Positions 1 to 8,520 of a DNA stretch of 64,000 nt are shown one piece after another (position 1 is the first letter of the stretch; each line of letters begins with the position of its first letter). The notes beneath the pieces were generated by a model, which made no database searches, was not told the DNA's origin, and saw only the letters and a program-made list of their open reading frames with translations. Source of the DNA: Paenibacillus sp. P25 (GTDB lineage: Bacteria; Bacillota; Bacilli; Paenibacillales; NBRC-103111); the NCBI GenBank assembly GCA_024704175.1, contig CP085629.1:3658001-3722000 (forward strand), given 5' to 3'. The position numbers were made by a program, and so were the translations under genes.

Positions 1-60
1 GTGCGTATAGTTATCTTCCTGAAAAGGAATACGGTTGTTCTTGCCGTTCTTCTCCTCCAC
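1..60 (-). CDS. possible 5' end of the next gene of the reductase operon (partial)
   Basis: Twenty open codons run off the window edge from a GTG at 60. They begin 11 bases after the stop of the 4Fe-4S protein gene, on the same strand. The short peptide is polar (starts VEEKNGKNNR) and cannot be assigned. In related operons a Rieske or other electron-transfer subunit may follow, but nothing here proves that. The ribosome binding site is weak (GGGG). The call rests on strand, spacing and lack of stops only. Confidence 0.25.
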   Translation of the reverse strand, partial: MEEKNGKNNRIPFQEDNYTH

Positions 61-71
61 GGTCGGTACCC

Positions 72-638
72 CTAGAACAATTTTTGCCTTCCCTGCAGAA
101 TGCCCGGGAGACTGATTTGGACGTTCGTTTCGCCTTCCAGCGCGTCCAGCGGCGAGCGGCTGGCCATCCATTGGCCGAGCCGGTGCTGCTCCTTCTTGGC
201 GGCGAGCTCCTCCTCCGTCACCCATTGCAGCGTGTTTGTCGGACAAACGGATGCGCACATCGGAGGAATCCCCTCCTTAGTACGGTCGTAGCATAAATCG
301 CATTTATACATCAGATTCTGCTGTTCGTCGAATTTCGGGATGCCGTAAGGGCAAGCGATGGTGCAGTTTTGGCGACCGATGCATTTCTCCACGAGCGCGG
401 ACAATACCGCCCCCTCGGGCGTCACCTGAATCGCCTGCGCCGGACAGCCGCGGGCGCAAGCCGGATTGACGCAGTGAAGGCACATCAGCGGGATGGTCTG
501 CCGGTTCACCTGCGGGTTGACGTCGTATACGTAATTGCGGTTTCTTTGATCATGGCCGCCGCATTGGGTACAGGCCGCGAGACAGCTCCGGCGACCGATG
601 CAGTTGTCCATTTCGATGTATAGAACTTGTTTGGCCAT
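72..638 (-). CDS. 4Fe-4S dicluster electron-transfer subunit of a molybdopterin oxidoreductase
   Basis: This 188-aa protein resembles the NrfC/DmsB/FdhB-type iron-sulfur subunits that pass electrons between a membrane subunit and a molybdopterin enzyme. Four cysteine groups are visible: CIGRRSCLAAC (from residue 13), CLHCVNPACARGCP (about 53), CIGRQNCTIACP (about 86) and CDLCYDR...CASVCP (about 113-132). In both the first and third groups the second ligand position is arginine, where the family normally has CIGC. The start is fixed by TAAGGAGGT, which overlaps the stop of the catalytic-subunit gene four bases upstream, implying translational coupling. There is no signal peptide, so it is cytoplasmic. 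The electron-transfer role is inferred from the family and from operon position. Confidence 0.85.
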   Translation of the reverse strand: MAKQVLYIEMDNCIGRRSCLAACTQCGGHDQRNRNYVYDVNPQVNRQTIPLMCLHCVNPACARGCPAQAIQVTPEGAVLSALVEKCIGRQNCTIACPYGIPKFDEQQNLMYKCDLCYDRTKEGIPPMCASVCPTNTLQWVTEEELAAKKEQHRLGQWMASRSPLDALEGETNVQISLPGILQGRQKLF

Positions 639-642
639 CCGG

Positions 643-2819
643 CTACCTCCTTACGGCTTCCGCCTGCGGTCTTTTTTCGATTTGCGCCGCACAGGCTTTG
701 AACTCGGGCATCCGGGAGATCGGGTCCAGCGCCGGAATCGTGAGCAGGTTGATCGACTGCTCGTGCCCGAAGTGATACGGGACGAACACCGTATCCGTGC
801 GGATCGCTTCAATGATTTTCACCTTAAAAAACGCTTCCCCGCGCCGGGTGTACAGCCGGACCACCTCGTCATGCGCGATGCCGTAGCGCGCCGCGGTTTC
901 GGGATGAACCTCCACGTACGGCTCGGGGCACATCGCCTTCAGGAACGGGATGCGTCTCGTCTGGTTGCCCGAGAGGTAGTGATACACGACCCGTCCCGTG
1001 GTCAGCCGGAGCGGGTACCGCTCGCACGGCTCTTCGGCCGGCGCCCGGTAAGGGAGCGCGCACAGCTTCGCTTTCCCGTCGGGGTGGTAGAATTTTTTGT
1101 CCAGGAACATGTGCGGCGTGCCGGGATCCTCTTCGTTCCGGCAGGGCCAGAACACCCCCTGCTGCTTCTCGATCTTCTCCCAGGTCGCCCCGTAGTAATC
1201 GGCGTACCCGCCTCTAGAGGCGAGCCGGAATTCGTCGGCTACGTCCTTAGCCGTCTTGAGATGGCTGAAATACTTGCCGCGGCCCAGCCGCTCGGCAAGC
1301 TCCACGTGAATTTGCCAGTCCGGCTTGGATTCGCCGAGCGGCTCCTGGGCTTTGTTGATTTTAATAATCCGGCCTTCCAGGTTCGTGACCGTGCCCTCAT
1401 CCTCGGACCATGTCACCGTGGGCAGCACGACGTCGGCGAACTCGGCGGATTCGGACAAGTACATGTCGTTGCAGACCATGAAGTCGAGCGACTTCAGCGC
1501 GGCCCGCACATAGTTCAAATTCGGAGCGGAGACCGCCGGGTTGGAGCACAGGAGATAGAGGCCGCGGATCGTTTTGTCCATCATCAGCTCGAACATCTCG
1601 TAAGCGGACACCCCAGGTCTGCGGCATCTCCTCCGGCGTGATTCCCCAGACCTTGCAGACCTCTTCGACGTGCTTCGGATTCGTAATCTTGCGGTAGCCC
1701 GGAAGCAGGTCGGACTTCTGGCCGTGCTCCCTGCCGCCCTGCCCGTTGCCTTGGCCCGTGAACGTAGCCACGCCGGATTTGGGCCGGCCGATCTTACCGG
1801 TTACAAGGCACATATTGGTGTAAGCCGAGACGTTATCCGCACCCTTGTGCTGCTGCTCGATTCCCCGGGCGAACATCACGACCGCCTCCGGCGCCTTGCC
1901 GTAGATTTCGGCGGCGCGGATCAGCTTCTCCGGAGCGACTCCCGTAATTTCCGCTGTATATTCCGGCGTAAAATCCTTGACGACCTCAGCCATCTCGGCA
2001 AAGCCGTTCGTATGCGCGTTCACGAAAGCTTCGTCCACATAGCCTTTCTCGATCAAGAGATGCACCATGCAGTTCGCCAGAGCCAGATCCGTCCCCGGCC
2101 GCAGATCCAGATGGATATCCGCTCTGCGGGCGAGCGGGGTTTCCCGCGGGTCGGCCACGATCAGATAACCGCCGCGGCTCTGCACCTCCCATACCCGGAA
2201 CATCGAGGTGGGATGGCATTCCGAGGTGTTGCCTGCCGGCGATAAATAAACAATTGGTCTCATGAAGATCCGTCCAGGGCAGCGTCGAGCCCCGGTCGAC
2301 GCCGAAGCTGCGCAGGAAGCCGGCCGCGGCGCTGGACATACAGAAGCGTCCGTTGTAGTCAATGTAGCGGGTCTGCAGGGCCACCCGGGCGAATTTCCCG
2401 GTCAAATAACACTTCTCGTTCGTCATGGACACCCCGCTGAACACGGACAGCGAATCTTTGCCGTATTTCTCCTGAAGCTCCTTAAATCTGCGCACGATCA
2501 GCTCATAAGCTTCGTCCCAGCTGGCTTCCCTGAAGCCTTCCTTCGTCCCCTTCTTGGAGGCGTCGTCCCGGATTAAAGGCCGGAGCAGCCGGTCCGGATG
2601 ATTCGTCTGCTGGTAAGCCGTAACCCCCTTAGGGCACATCTTGCCCAGCGTAACCGGCCATTCGTAGCGCGGCTCGACGCCGATGATCTTGTTCGAAGCG
2701 GTGTCTACCCGAAGGTTCATGCCGCATTGCATCCCGCAGTAGGAGCAGTGGGTAGGAACCAGCTTCTCGTTCGGATGCGTTTTATTTGCGATGACCTTAA
2801 AGAATTTATCCTTTGGCAT
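643..2819 (-). CDS. molybdopterin oxidoreductase catalytic subunit (nitrate reductase/formate dehydrogenase-like), two frameshifts
   Basis: This is a bis-MGD enzyme of the NasC/NapA/FdhA superfamily. It opens with a 4Fe-4S motif (HCSYCGMQCGM, then GKMCPKG), followed by NGRFCMSSAA, whose cysteine sits where the molybdenum ligand is expected, a central cofactor domain and a C-terminal dinucleotide-binding domain (LRLTTGRVVYHY...). There is no Tat signal, so it acts in the cytoplasm. The chosen start (MPKDKFF) has AAGGAGG eight bases upstream and overlaps the preceding gene by 14 bp; a start ten codons earlier lacks that site. The reading frame shifts near 2235 (CLFIAG to NTSECHP, one extra base) and near 1612 (a GGGG run), and homology continues across both. 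The Fnr-box promoter and the hcp neighbourhood favour a nitrate/nitrogen-oxide role, but the substrate is not proven. Confidence 0.8.
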
Positions 2820-3846
2820 TCTGGTTCGCCTCCTTGACGCGAATTTCATGGGTCGGGATGCCGGTGAACCGGGACATCCGGTATTTCCTGCGGCAGGGCA
2901 TACAAAGCTCGGCCAGGTGGAAGCCTTCGTCCATCTTGAACTCGATGCCGTTCTGCTTCAGCACCGCGACCACATCCCCCGACTGCTCTTCCGATACGAA
3001 AAGGCTGTCGCATACCTTGCAGGCCTTCATCCGTTTTTCCCCGTTATGCTCCCTGTAGCTTCGGGCCAGCACGCTCATCGGGCGGAAAGGAATATGCGCC
3101 AGCTTCCCGAACGGCAGATAAATGAGGGTGACGATCACGGACCACTGGTGGATCAGGGTGATCACCGGGTGCCCCCAGCCGTGCAGGAACACATTGCAGA
3201 ACGTGAGCGCAAGTCCGGTTATGCTGACGAACAGCAGCATGTAAAGCGGCAGGTAATCGTACGCGAACGACTGCTCCGCACGCGCCTGCATGTTTTTCAG
3301 TCTGCGGTACAGCGCCATACATGCGCCGCCGATCACCATCAGGGCCGTCAGGTTCAGCGCATTATAGAACAGGAAGCCGAGCAAGCCGTCCGCCTGGATC
3401 CGCATCAGATCGATGCCGAAAAAAACAACCGTATAGTACCCGTTCTCCGCCATCGTGAAATACATCCAGCCGAACACCAGCGGGAACGTGACGAAAGCGG
3501 ACAGGATGCAGCCCCAGCCGAGCAGCACGTGCTGCGTCCACCGGTACCAGCCGCGGTTCCAGATGAACCGGTACGTGACCAGATGCTCGGCGGCCGTCTG
3601 CGGCGTGCTTTTCCGGACCAGCGCCCGAAGCCCTTTCCGCAAAATGACCTTCGTCGGCGGCCGGTCGAACCAGGCGAGGAAGCGGTAGAAGAAACCGCAA
3701 ATGAAGACGACCGTTCCCACCATATAGCCGTACAGCGCAAGATCCAAATGGGTAAAAAAGCGGGAGCCGATATACATCAGCACGATCAATCCGCAAACGG
3801 TCAGGAATACGGATTTGGCAAACTTGGAAGCGAAGGCACGATCCAT
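2806..3846 (-). CDS. membrane cytochrome b-like subunit with a cysteine-rich cytoplasmic tail
   Basis: This 346-aa integral membrane protein is the first gene of the reductase operon. It has about six hydrophobic segments (near residues 10-30, 37-58, 105-128, 150-172, 200-222 and 228-248) with histidines such as LHGWGHP and LIHQWS that could ligate haem, in the manner of NarI-like subunits. The last ~75 residues are soluble and contain CKVC and CMPC pairs about 40 residues apart, which suggests a metal or Fe-S site. It probably passes quinol electrons to the 4Fe-4S and molybdopterin subunits; that is inferred from operon order. AAAGGAG lies nine bases before ATG. I do not recognise an exact family. 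Confidence 0.7.
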   Translation of the reverse strand: MDRAFASKFAKSVFLTVCGLIVLMYIGSRFFTHLDLALYGYMVGTVVFICGFFYRFLAWFDRPPTKVILRKGLRALVRKSTPQTAAEHLVTYRFIWNRGWYRWTQHVLLGWGCILSAFVTFPLVFGWMYFTMAENGYYTVVFFGIDLMRIQADGLLGFLFYNALNLTALMVIGGACMALYRRLKNMQARAEQSFAYDYLPLYMLLFVSITGLALTFCNVFLHGWGHPVITLIHQWSVIVTLIYLPFGKLAHIPFRPMSVLARSYREHNGEKRMKACKVCDSLFVSEEQSGDVVAVLKQNGIEFKMDEGFHLAELCMPCRRKYRMSRFTGIPTHEIRVKEANQNAKG

Positions 3847-3881
3847 AGGGTTGTTCTCCTTTGCTGGAAACTCATGTCTTG

Positions 3882-3924
3882 ATTAGATCACATCACGGAA
3901 TTTTTTCCTGTGACACTTCTCACA
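3882..3924 (-). promoter_or_regulatory. Fnr-dependent promoter of the molybdopterin reductase operon
   Basis: A perfect Fnr/Crp palindrome TGTGA-CACTTC-TCACA spans 3909-3924. On the minus strand a TCTAAT -10 element lies at 3887-3882, 32 bp centre to centre. That is the class II activator geometry (box about 41.5 bp before the start near 3875). Confidence 0.75.
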
Positions 3925-3932
3925 CGGGAGCA

Positions 3933-4480
3933 TTACAGGCGGAAGGCCCGGGCCAGCTGCTCTTTGTCCGCCGGGGTCAAGATCCGCTCCGCCATCGGAA
4001 AGAGGACGTTCTCTTCCTTCATAAAATGCTCCGTTAAAATCGCGTGGGCCTGCAGCGCATAAGCAGCAAGCTCCTTCGCACGATCTTCGGCCGCGTTGTC
4101 TTCGGCCTGCCGCGCTAGATCTTGAAACATCTGAAGCCTTATCTTCGCCTGGTCGTGCTCATATTCCATCACGGCAATCGGGCCTGTCTCACGGCCGATA
4201 TACCTGCTCATCAGCGGAAACAGGTCGCCTTCCTCCCGTTCGGAATGGGACTCCAGCTCCGGAACGAAGGCTCCCACATTATCTATCAGCTCGGCCAGCC
4301 GCTCCGTCAGACGTTCCGGCTCCAGGCCGGCGACGATCTCCCCGCAAGCCTGGCGAAATCGTCCATCTGCTCCCGCGGCGGGCCATGCTCCCGCTTCAGT
4401 TGAGCCAGCGGTCTGCAAAGGCTCACGGAACCGCTCTCTTCAAACATCCTGCCTGGGCAATGCTCTGGAATGTACTGCAT
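3933..4480 (-). CDS. hemerythrin-like HHE domain protein (one frameshift)
   Basis: This is a roughly 180-aa four-helix hemerythrin-type protein, a family that binds a di-iron centre and is linked to O2 or NO sensing, storage or Fe-S repair. Metal-ligand patterns are KREHGP near the N-terminus, ESHSEREE, EYEHDQ and HAILTEHFMKEENVLFP. The ATG at 4480 has AAGGAG eight bases upstream. Near 4357 the frame changes within a GATTT run: EQMDDF must join RQACGEIVAG, consistent with one missing T. It is divergent from hcp, and each gene has its own Fnr box, which supports a role under low oxygen or nitrosative stress. The precise function is unknown. Confidence 0.75.
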
Positions 4481-4519
4481 TGAAATCACTCCTTGGCTCC
4501 ATTTTCCATTCACGCTTAC

Positions 4520-4562
4520 ACTTTACCTTTTCTCGCGGCAAAAATATGTGATTAAATTCACA
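4520..4562 (-). promoter_or_regulatory. Fnr-dependent promoter of the hemerythrin-like gene
   Basis: The perfect palindrome TGTGA-TTAAAT-TCACA is at 4547-4562. A TAAAGT -10 on the minus strand at 4525-4520 is 32 bp away (centre to centre), the same spacing as at the other boxes. The predicted start is near 4513, giving a ~33-nt leader. Confidence 0.65.
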
Positions 4563-4583
4563 TTGATAAATTGCATGAAACGG

Positions 4584-4627
4584 TGTGAGAAGCATCACAT
4601 ACAGGCCCTTCACCCGTTTGTTATTCT
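4584..4627 (+). promoter_or_regulatory. Fnr-dependent promoter of hcp
   Basis: The perfect palindrome TGTGA-GAAGCA-TCACA is at 4584-4599, with a TATTCT -10 at 4622-4627, 33 bp centre to centre. The predicted start is near 4633, with GGAGGG before the ATG at 4671. Confidence 0.7.
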
Positions 4628-4670
4628 CGTAACTGTAATCATCACCCCAATGTAATGGAGGGATTCACCC

Positions 4671-5966
4671 ATGTTTTGTCATCAATGTGAACAGACCCCG
4701 ACCGGCGGATGCAAAGTGATCGGCGTCTGCGGTAAAGACGAGAATATCGCGAGCCTGCAGGACACCATGTTATTTGCGCTCAAAGGCATCGCCGCTTACG
4801 CCACGCATGCCAGACAGCTGGGATACAACGACCCTGAAGTCGATAAAATTACGCATGAAGCGCTCTATATGACATTGACGAACTCCAATTTCAATCTCCA
4901 GGAGCATATCGACATGGCGATGAAGGTCGGCTCGGCCGCCGTCCGCATCATGGACGTTCTGGACCGCGCGCATACGACGCATTTCGGCATTCCACAGCCT
5001 GTCACCGTCTCGCAGAACAAGATCGAAGGCCATGCGATCGTCGTAACGGGGCATAACCTCTATGCGCTCGAAGAGCCGCTTAAGCAATCCGAAGGGAAAG
5101 GGATTAATATCTATACCCATTCCGAGATGCTTCCGGCCCACGGTTATCCGGAGCTGAAGAAATATGCGCATCTCAAAGGCAACATCGGCAAGGCATGGTA
5201 CGACCAGCGGCGCCTGTTCGAGAAATTCCCGGGGGCGATCCTGGCGACAACGAACTGCGTTATGCCCATTAAGGGTACCTACGCGGACCGCTTCTTCTCT
5301 TACGACATCGCCGGACTGGAAAGCGTTACCAAGATCATCGGCGAAGACTTCACCCCGCTCATCGAAAAGGCATTGTCTTTGCCCGCGGCGCAGATCGAGT
5401 CCGACCAGGTGCTCACGACGGGTTACCATCATGAAACGGTGATCGGGCTCGCCCCCGAGATCATTCAAGCGGTGAAAGACGGCAAAATCCGACGCTTCTT
5501 CGTCATTGCCGGCTGTGACGCGCCGGGTACCGGCGGCGAATATTACCGGGAGCTGGCCACTTCCCTGCCGAACGATACGGTGATTCTTACCACGTCCTGC
5601 GGCAAATTCCGCTTCAATGACGTTGACTACGGTACGGTGGCGGATACGGGCATCCCGCGGTATATCGACCTCGGCCAGTGCAACAACTCCGGCTCCACCG
5701 TCAAGATAGCCCTGGCCCTGGCGGACGCCTTCGGCTGCAGCGTCAACGATCTGCCGGTCAGCATCGTGCTATCCTGGTTCGAGCAAAAGGCCGTAGCCAT
5801 CCTTCTCGGCTTGTTCAGCCTGGGCATCAAGGACATCCGCATCGGCCCCAAGCCGCCGGAATTCGTCACTCCCGGCGTCATGAACGTACTGACGGAGACG
5901 TTCGGCCTGAAGCTGATCGGCGACGCCGGGCAGGACATGGCGGATATGCTGGCGCTCTCGCATTAA
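4671..5966 (+). CDS. hcp: hybrid cluster protein / hydroxylamine reductase (short form)
   Basis: Hcp carries a 4Fe-4S cluster and a hybrid 4Fe-2O-2S cluster. It reduces hydroxylamine in vitro and is thought to detoxify or process NO in anaerobic cells. The N-terminal cluster motif is MFCHQCEQTPTGGC...GVCG. Hybrid-cluster ligands appear at TTNCVMP, VIAGCDAPG, TTSCGKFRF and the late E/K residues (SWFEQKAVA). At 431 aa it is shorter than the ~550-aa class I proteins because it lacks their N-terminal helical insert. GGAGGG sits ten bases before ATG. It is the only large intact gene of this part of the island and is driven by its own Fnr box. Confidence 0.95.
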   Translation: MFCHQCEQTPTGGCKVIGVCGKDENIASLQDTMLFALKGIAAYATHARQLGYNDPEVDKITHEALYMTLTNSNFNLQEHIDMAMKVGSAAVRIMDVLDRAHTTHFGIPQPVTVSQNKIEGHAIVVTGHNLYALEEPLKQSEGKGINIYTHSEMLPAHGYPELKKYAHLKGNIGKAWYDQRRLFEKFPGAILATTNCVMPIKGTYADRFFSYDIAGLESVTKIIGEDFTPLIEKALSLPAAQIESDQVLTTGYHHETVIGLAPEIIQAVKDGKIRRFFVIAGCDAPGTGGEYYRELATSLPNDTVILTTSCGKFRFNDVDYGTVADTGIPRYIDLGQCNNSGSTVKIALALADAFGCSVNDLPVSIVLSWFEQKAVAILLGLFSLGIKDIRIGPKPPEFVTPGVMNVLTETFGLKLIGDAGQDMADMLALSH

Positions 5967-6001
5967 GGAAGGGATTGGAAAAACAGACGCTGATCCCTCT
6001 A

Positions 6002-6100
6002 GCGGACACAGCGGCCGCTATCTGGTACTGCTTCCTTTTGCGGACATAGCGGCCGTTATCTGGTACTGCTCCCTCTTGCGGACACAGCGGCCGCTATGGA
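6002..6100. repeat. tandem 38-bp repeats built on GCGGACAYAGCGGCCGYTAT
   Basis: Three copies start at 6002, 6040 and 6078, exactly 38 bp apart, each followed by TCTGGTACTGC or a variant. Each contains the palindrome GCGGCCGC or a near variant. They lie just after the hcp stop and show no coding signal. Similar elements are scattered in Paenibacillus intergenic DNA; that last statement is from memory. Confidence 0.8.
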
Positions 6101-6519
6101 AGATCATTTGGGCCATTCGAATTTCTTACGGACACCCGTGCAGCTATTTGTTCTCCGAGTCCCCCATTTGACCATATTTGGAGCAATTAAGCGCTGTGAT
6201 GTCCGCTACAAATTACAATCGGCCACTTTTACCGAATTAGCGTCTCTGGTGTCCATAAGAAAACGCGCTCCAGTGGGATGTTCGCTCGCTTTTGGTAAGG
6301 AATTGGAAAATCGTGCTCTGTCCCTCTTGCGGACACAGCGGCCGTTATGGAGGATCATTTGGGCCATTCGAAGTTCTAACGGACACCCGTGCAGCTATTT
6401 GTTCTTCAATGGCCCAATTTAACGGTTCTCGGAACAATTAAGCGCTGTGATGTCCGCTACAAATTACAATCGGCCGCTTTTACCGAATTAGCGTCTCTGG
6501 TGTCCGTAAGAAAACGCGC
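6071..6519. repeat. two copies of a ~198-bp intergenic element, 251 bp apart
   Basis: Copy 1 spans about 6071-6268 and copy 2 about 6322-6519. They match almost base for base, from CCCTCTTGCGGACACAGCGG to GTAAGAAAACGCGC. Each copy has inverted ends: TTACGGACACC near its first third against GGTGTCCATAAG or GGTGTCCGTAAG at its end, so the middle ~130 bp could fold into a long stem-loop. No transposase is present. Open frames across it are not genes. With the 38-bp repeats it accounts for most of the 726-bp gap between hcp and the histidine kinase. Confidence 0.8.
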
Positions 6520-6581
6520 CGCAAGGGGTGTTTGCACCATTTCACTGAACTCCGAACGTGAATCCCCCTGTTTAAGGGAAC

Positions 6582-6616
6582 AAAAAAAGGACGCATACCT
6601 CAGCGGTAATGCGTCC
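6582..6616 (-). terminator. second rho-independent terminator downstream of nreBC
   Basis: On the minus strand the stem GGACGCAT...ATGCGTCC (6616-6589) is followed by seven T (6588-6582). It backs up the terminator at 6671-6699. Confidence 0.7.
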
Positions 6617-6670
6617 CAAGTTAGCCCTGGAATGTGTATTTTAGAATCGAACTGCCGCTTTCTCTGCACG

Positions 6671-6699
6671 AAAAAACGCATAACCACGCCGGTTATGCG
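6671..6699 (-). terminator. rho-independent terminator overlapping the end of the nreB-like gene
   Basis: The nine-bp stem CGCATAACC/GGTTATGCG (6677-6685 with 6691-6699) has a 5-nt loop and is followed on the minus strand by six T. The kinase stop codon (6695-6693) lies inside the stem. Confidence 0.85.
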
Positions 6700-7805
6700 T
6701 CTTTTCTCGGTATCGTCAAGGTCACCGTCGTTCCCGAGCCGGGGGACGAGGCCACCTCAAGCGTTCCGCCGACCGCCCGCGCCCGCTCCTCCATACTGAA
6801 GAGGCCGACGCCTTGCGACAGCTTGCTCCTGACAAAGCCTCTTCCGCTGTCTTCGATCCGCGCTTCAACGCCCGATGGCGTCTCGCACAGCGTTACGGCC
6901 GCCTCCGTCACCTGGGCATATTTCGCGATGTTCGTGAGCGCCTCCTGAATGATGCGGTAGATCGTCGTCTCCCCGCGCGCATCGAGACGCCGGCGCAGGT
7001 CGGTGTCGAACCGAACATGGATTCCATAGTGCGAGGAGTAAGATTCCACGTACGAACGGATCGCGGGTACGACGCCCAAATCATCCAGCACGGACGGCCG
7101 CAGCTCCCAGGCCAGTCCCCGCACATCCTCGATGATGCCCGTCACATTCTCTCGGATCCGCTGCAAATCGTCGTTCGGAGAATCGATCAGCGACCGGTCC
7201 AGCTGAATGATCAGCGAGAACAAGCTTTGACCGATACCGTCGTGCAGCTCGCGGGAGAAGCGGCGCCGCTCCTCCTCCTGAATGTGCATCATCTTCGTCA
7301 TCAGTCGCTGAAGCTCTTCCTCCGCCTGCTTCAGCTGCGTCACCTCGTTACGGACGGCCAAATATTGATCCGGCTTGCCGTCTTCGCCGATCAGCGGAAC
7401 AATCGTCGTATTGACCCAATAAGAAGTGCCGTCCTTCGCGCGGTTCTTGATTTCTCCCCGCCAGATCCGCCCCCCGCTGATTGTCTCCCACAAGTTCCGC
7501 ATAAACGCCTTGTCGTGATAACCGGAGTTGATGATCCGATGATCCCGGCCCAGCGGCTCGCTGCGTTCATACTTCGAGATTTCGCAGAACTTGTCGTTCA
7601 CGTACCGGATCAGGCCCCGGCTGTCCGTGACCGCGACGATGGAGGATTCGTCCAGCGCAATCTTCAGCTCCGCCAGTCGCTGCAGCGATCGTTTCAATTC
7701 CGAGCGGAAAGCTTCATCCGGCATCTGCTCGTCCAGCCGCTGCAGCAGGCGGGCAACATTGTCTCCGATGACTTCATGCCGTTTAGGGCCGCGCTCCTCA
7801 CTCAA
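6693..7805 (-). CDS. nreB: NreB/NarX-type PAS sensor histidine kinase
   Basis: A soluble HisKA_3-class kinase of about 370 aa with no membrane segment. A PAS domain (about residues 45-155, LIRYVNDKFCEISKYE...) precedes the phosphoacceptor box RRRFSRELHDGIGQSLF and an ATPase domain (IQEALTNIAKYA, GRGF, GVGLFSMEERA). It lies directly after an NreC-like regulator and a GAF protein, the order of staphylococcal nreABC. Unlike S. carnosus NreB, its PAS domain has only one cysteine, so an oxygen-labile Fe-S cluster of that kind is unlikely. The favoured start is TTG at 7805, overlapping the nreC stop and preceded by AAGGGG; an ATG at 7832 is possible but has a poor ribosome site. Confidence 0.85.
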   Translation of the reverse strand: MSEERGPKRHEVIGDNVARLLQRLDEQMPDEAFRSELKRSLQRLAELKIALDESSIVAVTDSRGLIRYVNDKFCEISKYERSEPLGRDHRIINSGYHDKAFMRNLWETISGGRIWRGEIKNRAKDGTSYWVNTTIVPLIGEDGKPDQYLAVRNEVTQLKQAEEELQRLMTKMMHIQEEERRRFSRELHDGIGQSLFSLIIQLDRSLIDSPNDDLQRIRENVTGIIEDVRGLAWELRPSVLDDLGVVPAIRSYVESYSSHYGIHVRFDTDLRRRLDARGETTIYRIIQEALTNIAKYAQVTEAAVTLCETPSGVEARIEDSGRGFVRSKLSQGVGLFSMEERARAVGGTLEVASSPGSGTTVTLTIPRKDA

Positions 7806-8451
7806 AATAGAGCAACCCCTTTTTGGCCGCATATTTCACAAGCTCCGGCCTGGTTTTCAGTCCCAGCTTCTCCATGACGTTGCTTTTATGCGATTCCACC
7901 GTCTTGATGCTGATAATCAGCGACTCTGAAATTTCTTTATTCGAATAGCCTTTGGCGATGAGTGTCAAAATTTCTTTTTCGCGTTCCGTCAGTGCATCGT
8001 AGGTTCCTGCGTTCTCCCCGTGCTTCAGCCGCTCCAAATATTCGCCCATGAGCCGCTTGGTCGCGCTCGGATACAAGTAGGCGTTCCCGGCCGATACGCT
8101 TTGAATCGCGGCCAGCGGCTCCTCGTGCGGAGCGCTTTTGAGTATATACCCCGAGGCGCCGCTTTGGATCGCGCGGAACAGATATTCCTCGTCGTCGTGC
8201 ATGGTCAGAATAAGAATAGCCGTATCCGGCAGCACTTTCTTTAGCTCCGCCGTAGCGGACAGCCCGTCCTTGCCGTGGGGCATGCTGAGATCCATCAGCA
8301 CGACATCGGGCCCAAGCTCCACCGCCATGCGGATCGCCTCATCGCCGTCGGCCGCTTCCCCGACCACTTCCATGCTATGCTTGCCGTGAAGCAGCAGGTT
8401 CAGCCCTGACCGCACCACCGCATGATCGTCTACTATCAATATCCGTATCAC
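7798..8451 (-). CDS. nreC: NreC-type response regulator (NarL/LuxR family)
   Basis: A 217-aa regulator. The receiver domain (residues 1-120) has the phospho-aspartate in VVLMDLSMPHGK and the lysine in GYILKSA. The C-terminal LuxR helix-turn-helix reads LTEREKEILTLIAKGYSNKEIS...SIKTVESHKSNVMEKL. It matches NreC along its whole length, including the DLSMP and HDDEEYLF stretches. Start is GTG at 8451 with AGGTGG upstream. It should be phosphorylated by the kinase encoded directly downstream and activate nitrate/anaerobic genes. Confidence 0.9.
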   Translation of the reverse strand: MIRILIVDDHAVVRSGLNLLLHGKHSMEVVGEAADGDEAIRMAVELGPDVVLMDLSMPHGKDGLSATAELKKVLPDTAILILTMHDDEEYLFRAIQSGASGYILKSAPHEEPLAAIQSVSAGNAYLYPSATKRLMGEYLERLKHGENAGTYDALTEREKEILTLIAKGYSNKEISESLIISIKTVESHKSNVMEKLGLKTRPELVKYAAKKGLLYFE

Positions 8452-8520
8452 TGTGTCACCACCTTAGTCCTATCTTACAAAAGAAAATGAATCCCAACAA
8501 CGGAGGATTCATTACGGGCT

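Noticed and set aside
598..3882. Long plus-strand open frames of 347 and 363 codons opposite the reductase operon
   Set aside because: They are antisense to well-conserved genes, have Arg/Pro/His-rich composition typical of GC-rich shadow frames, and lack ribosome sites.
6096..6799. Two overlapping open frames in the hcp-nreB gap
   Set aside because: They lie in repeated intergenic elements and terminators, and their shared peptide text is just the DNA repeat translated.
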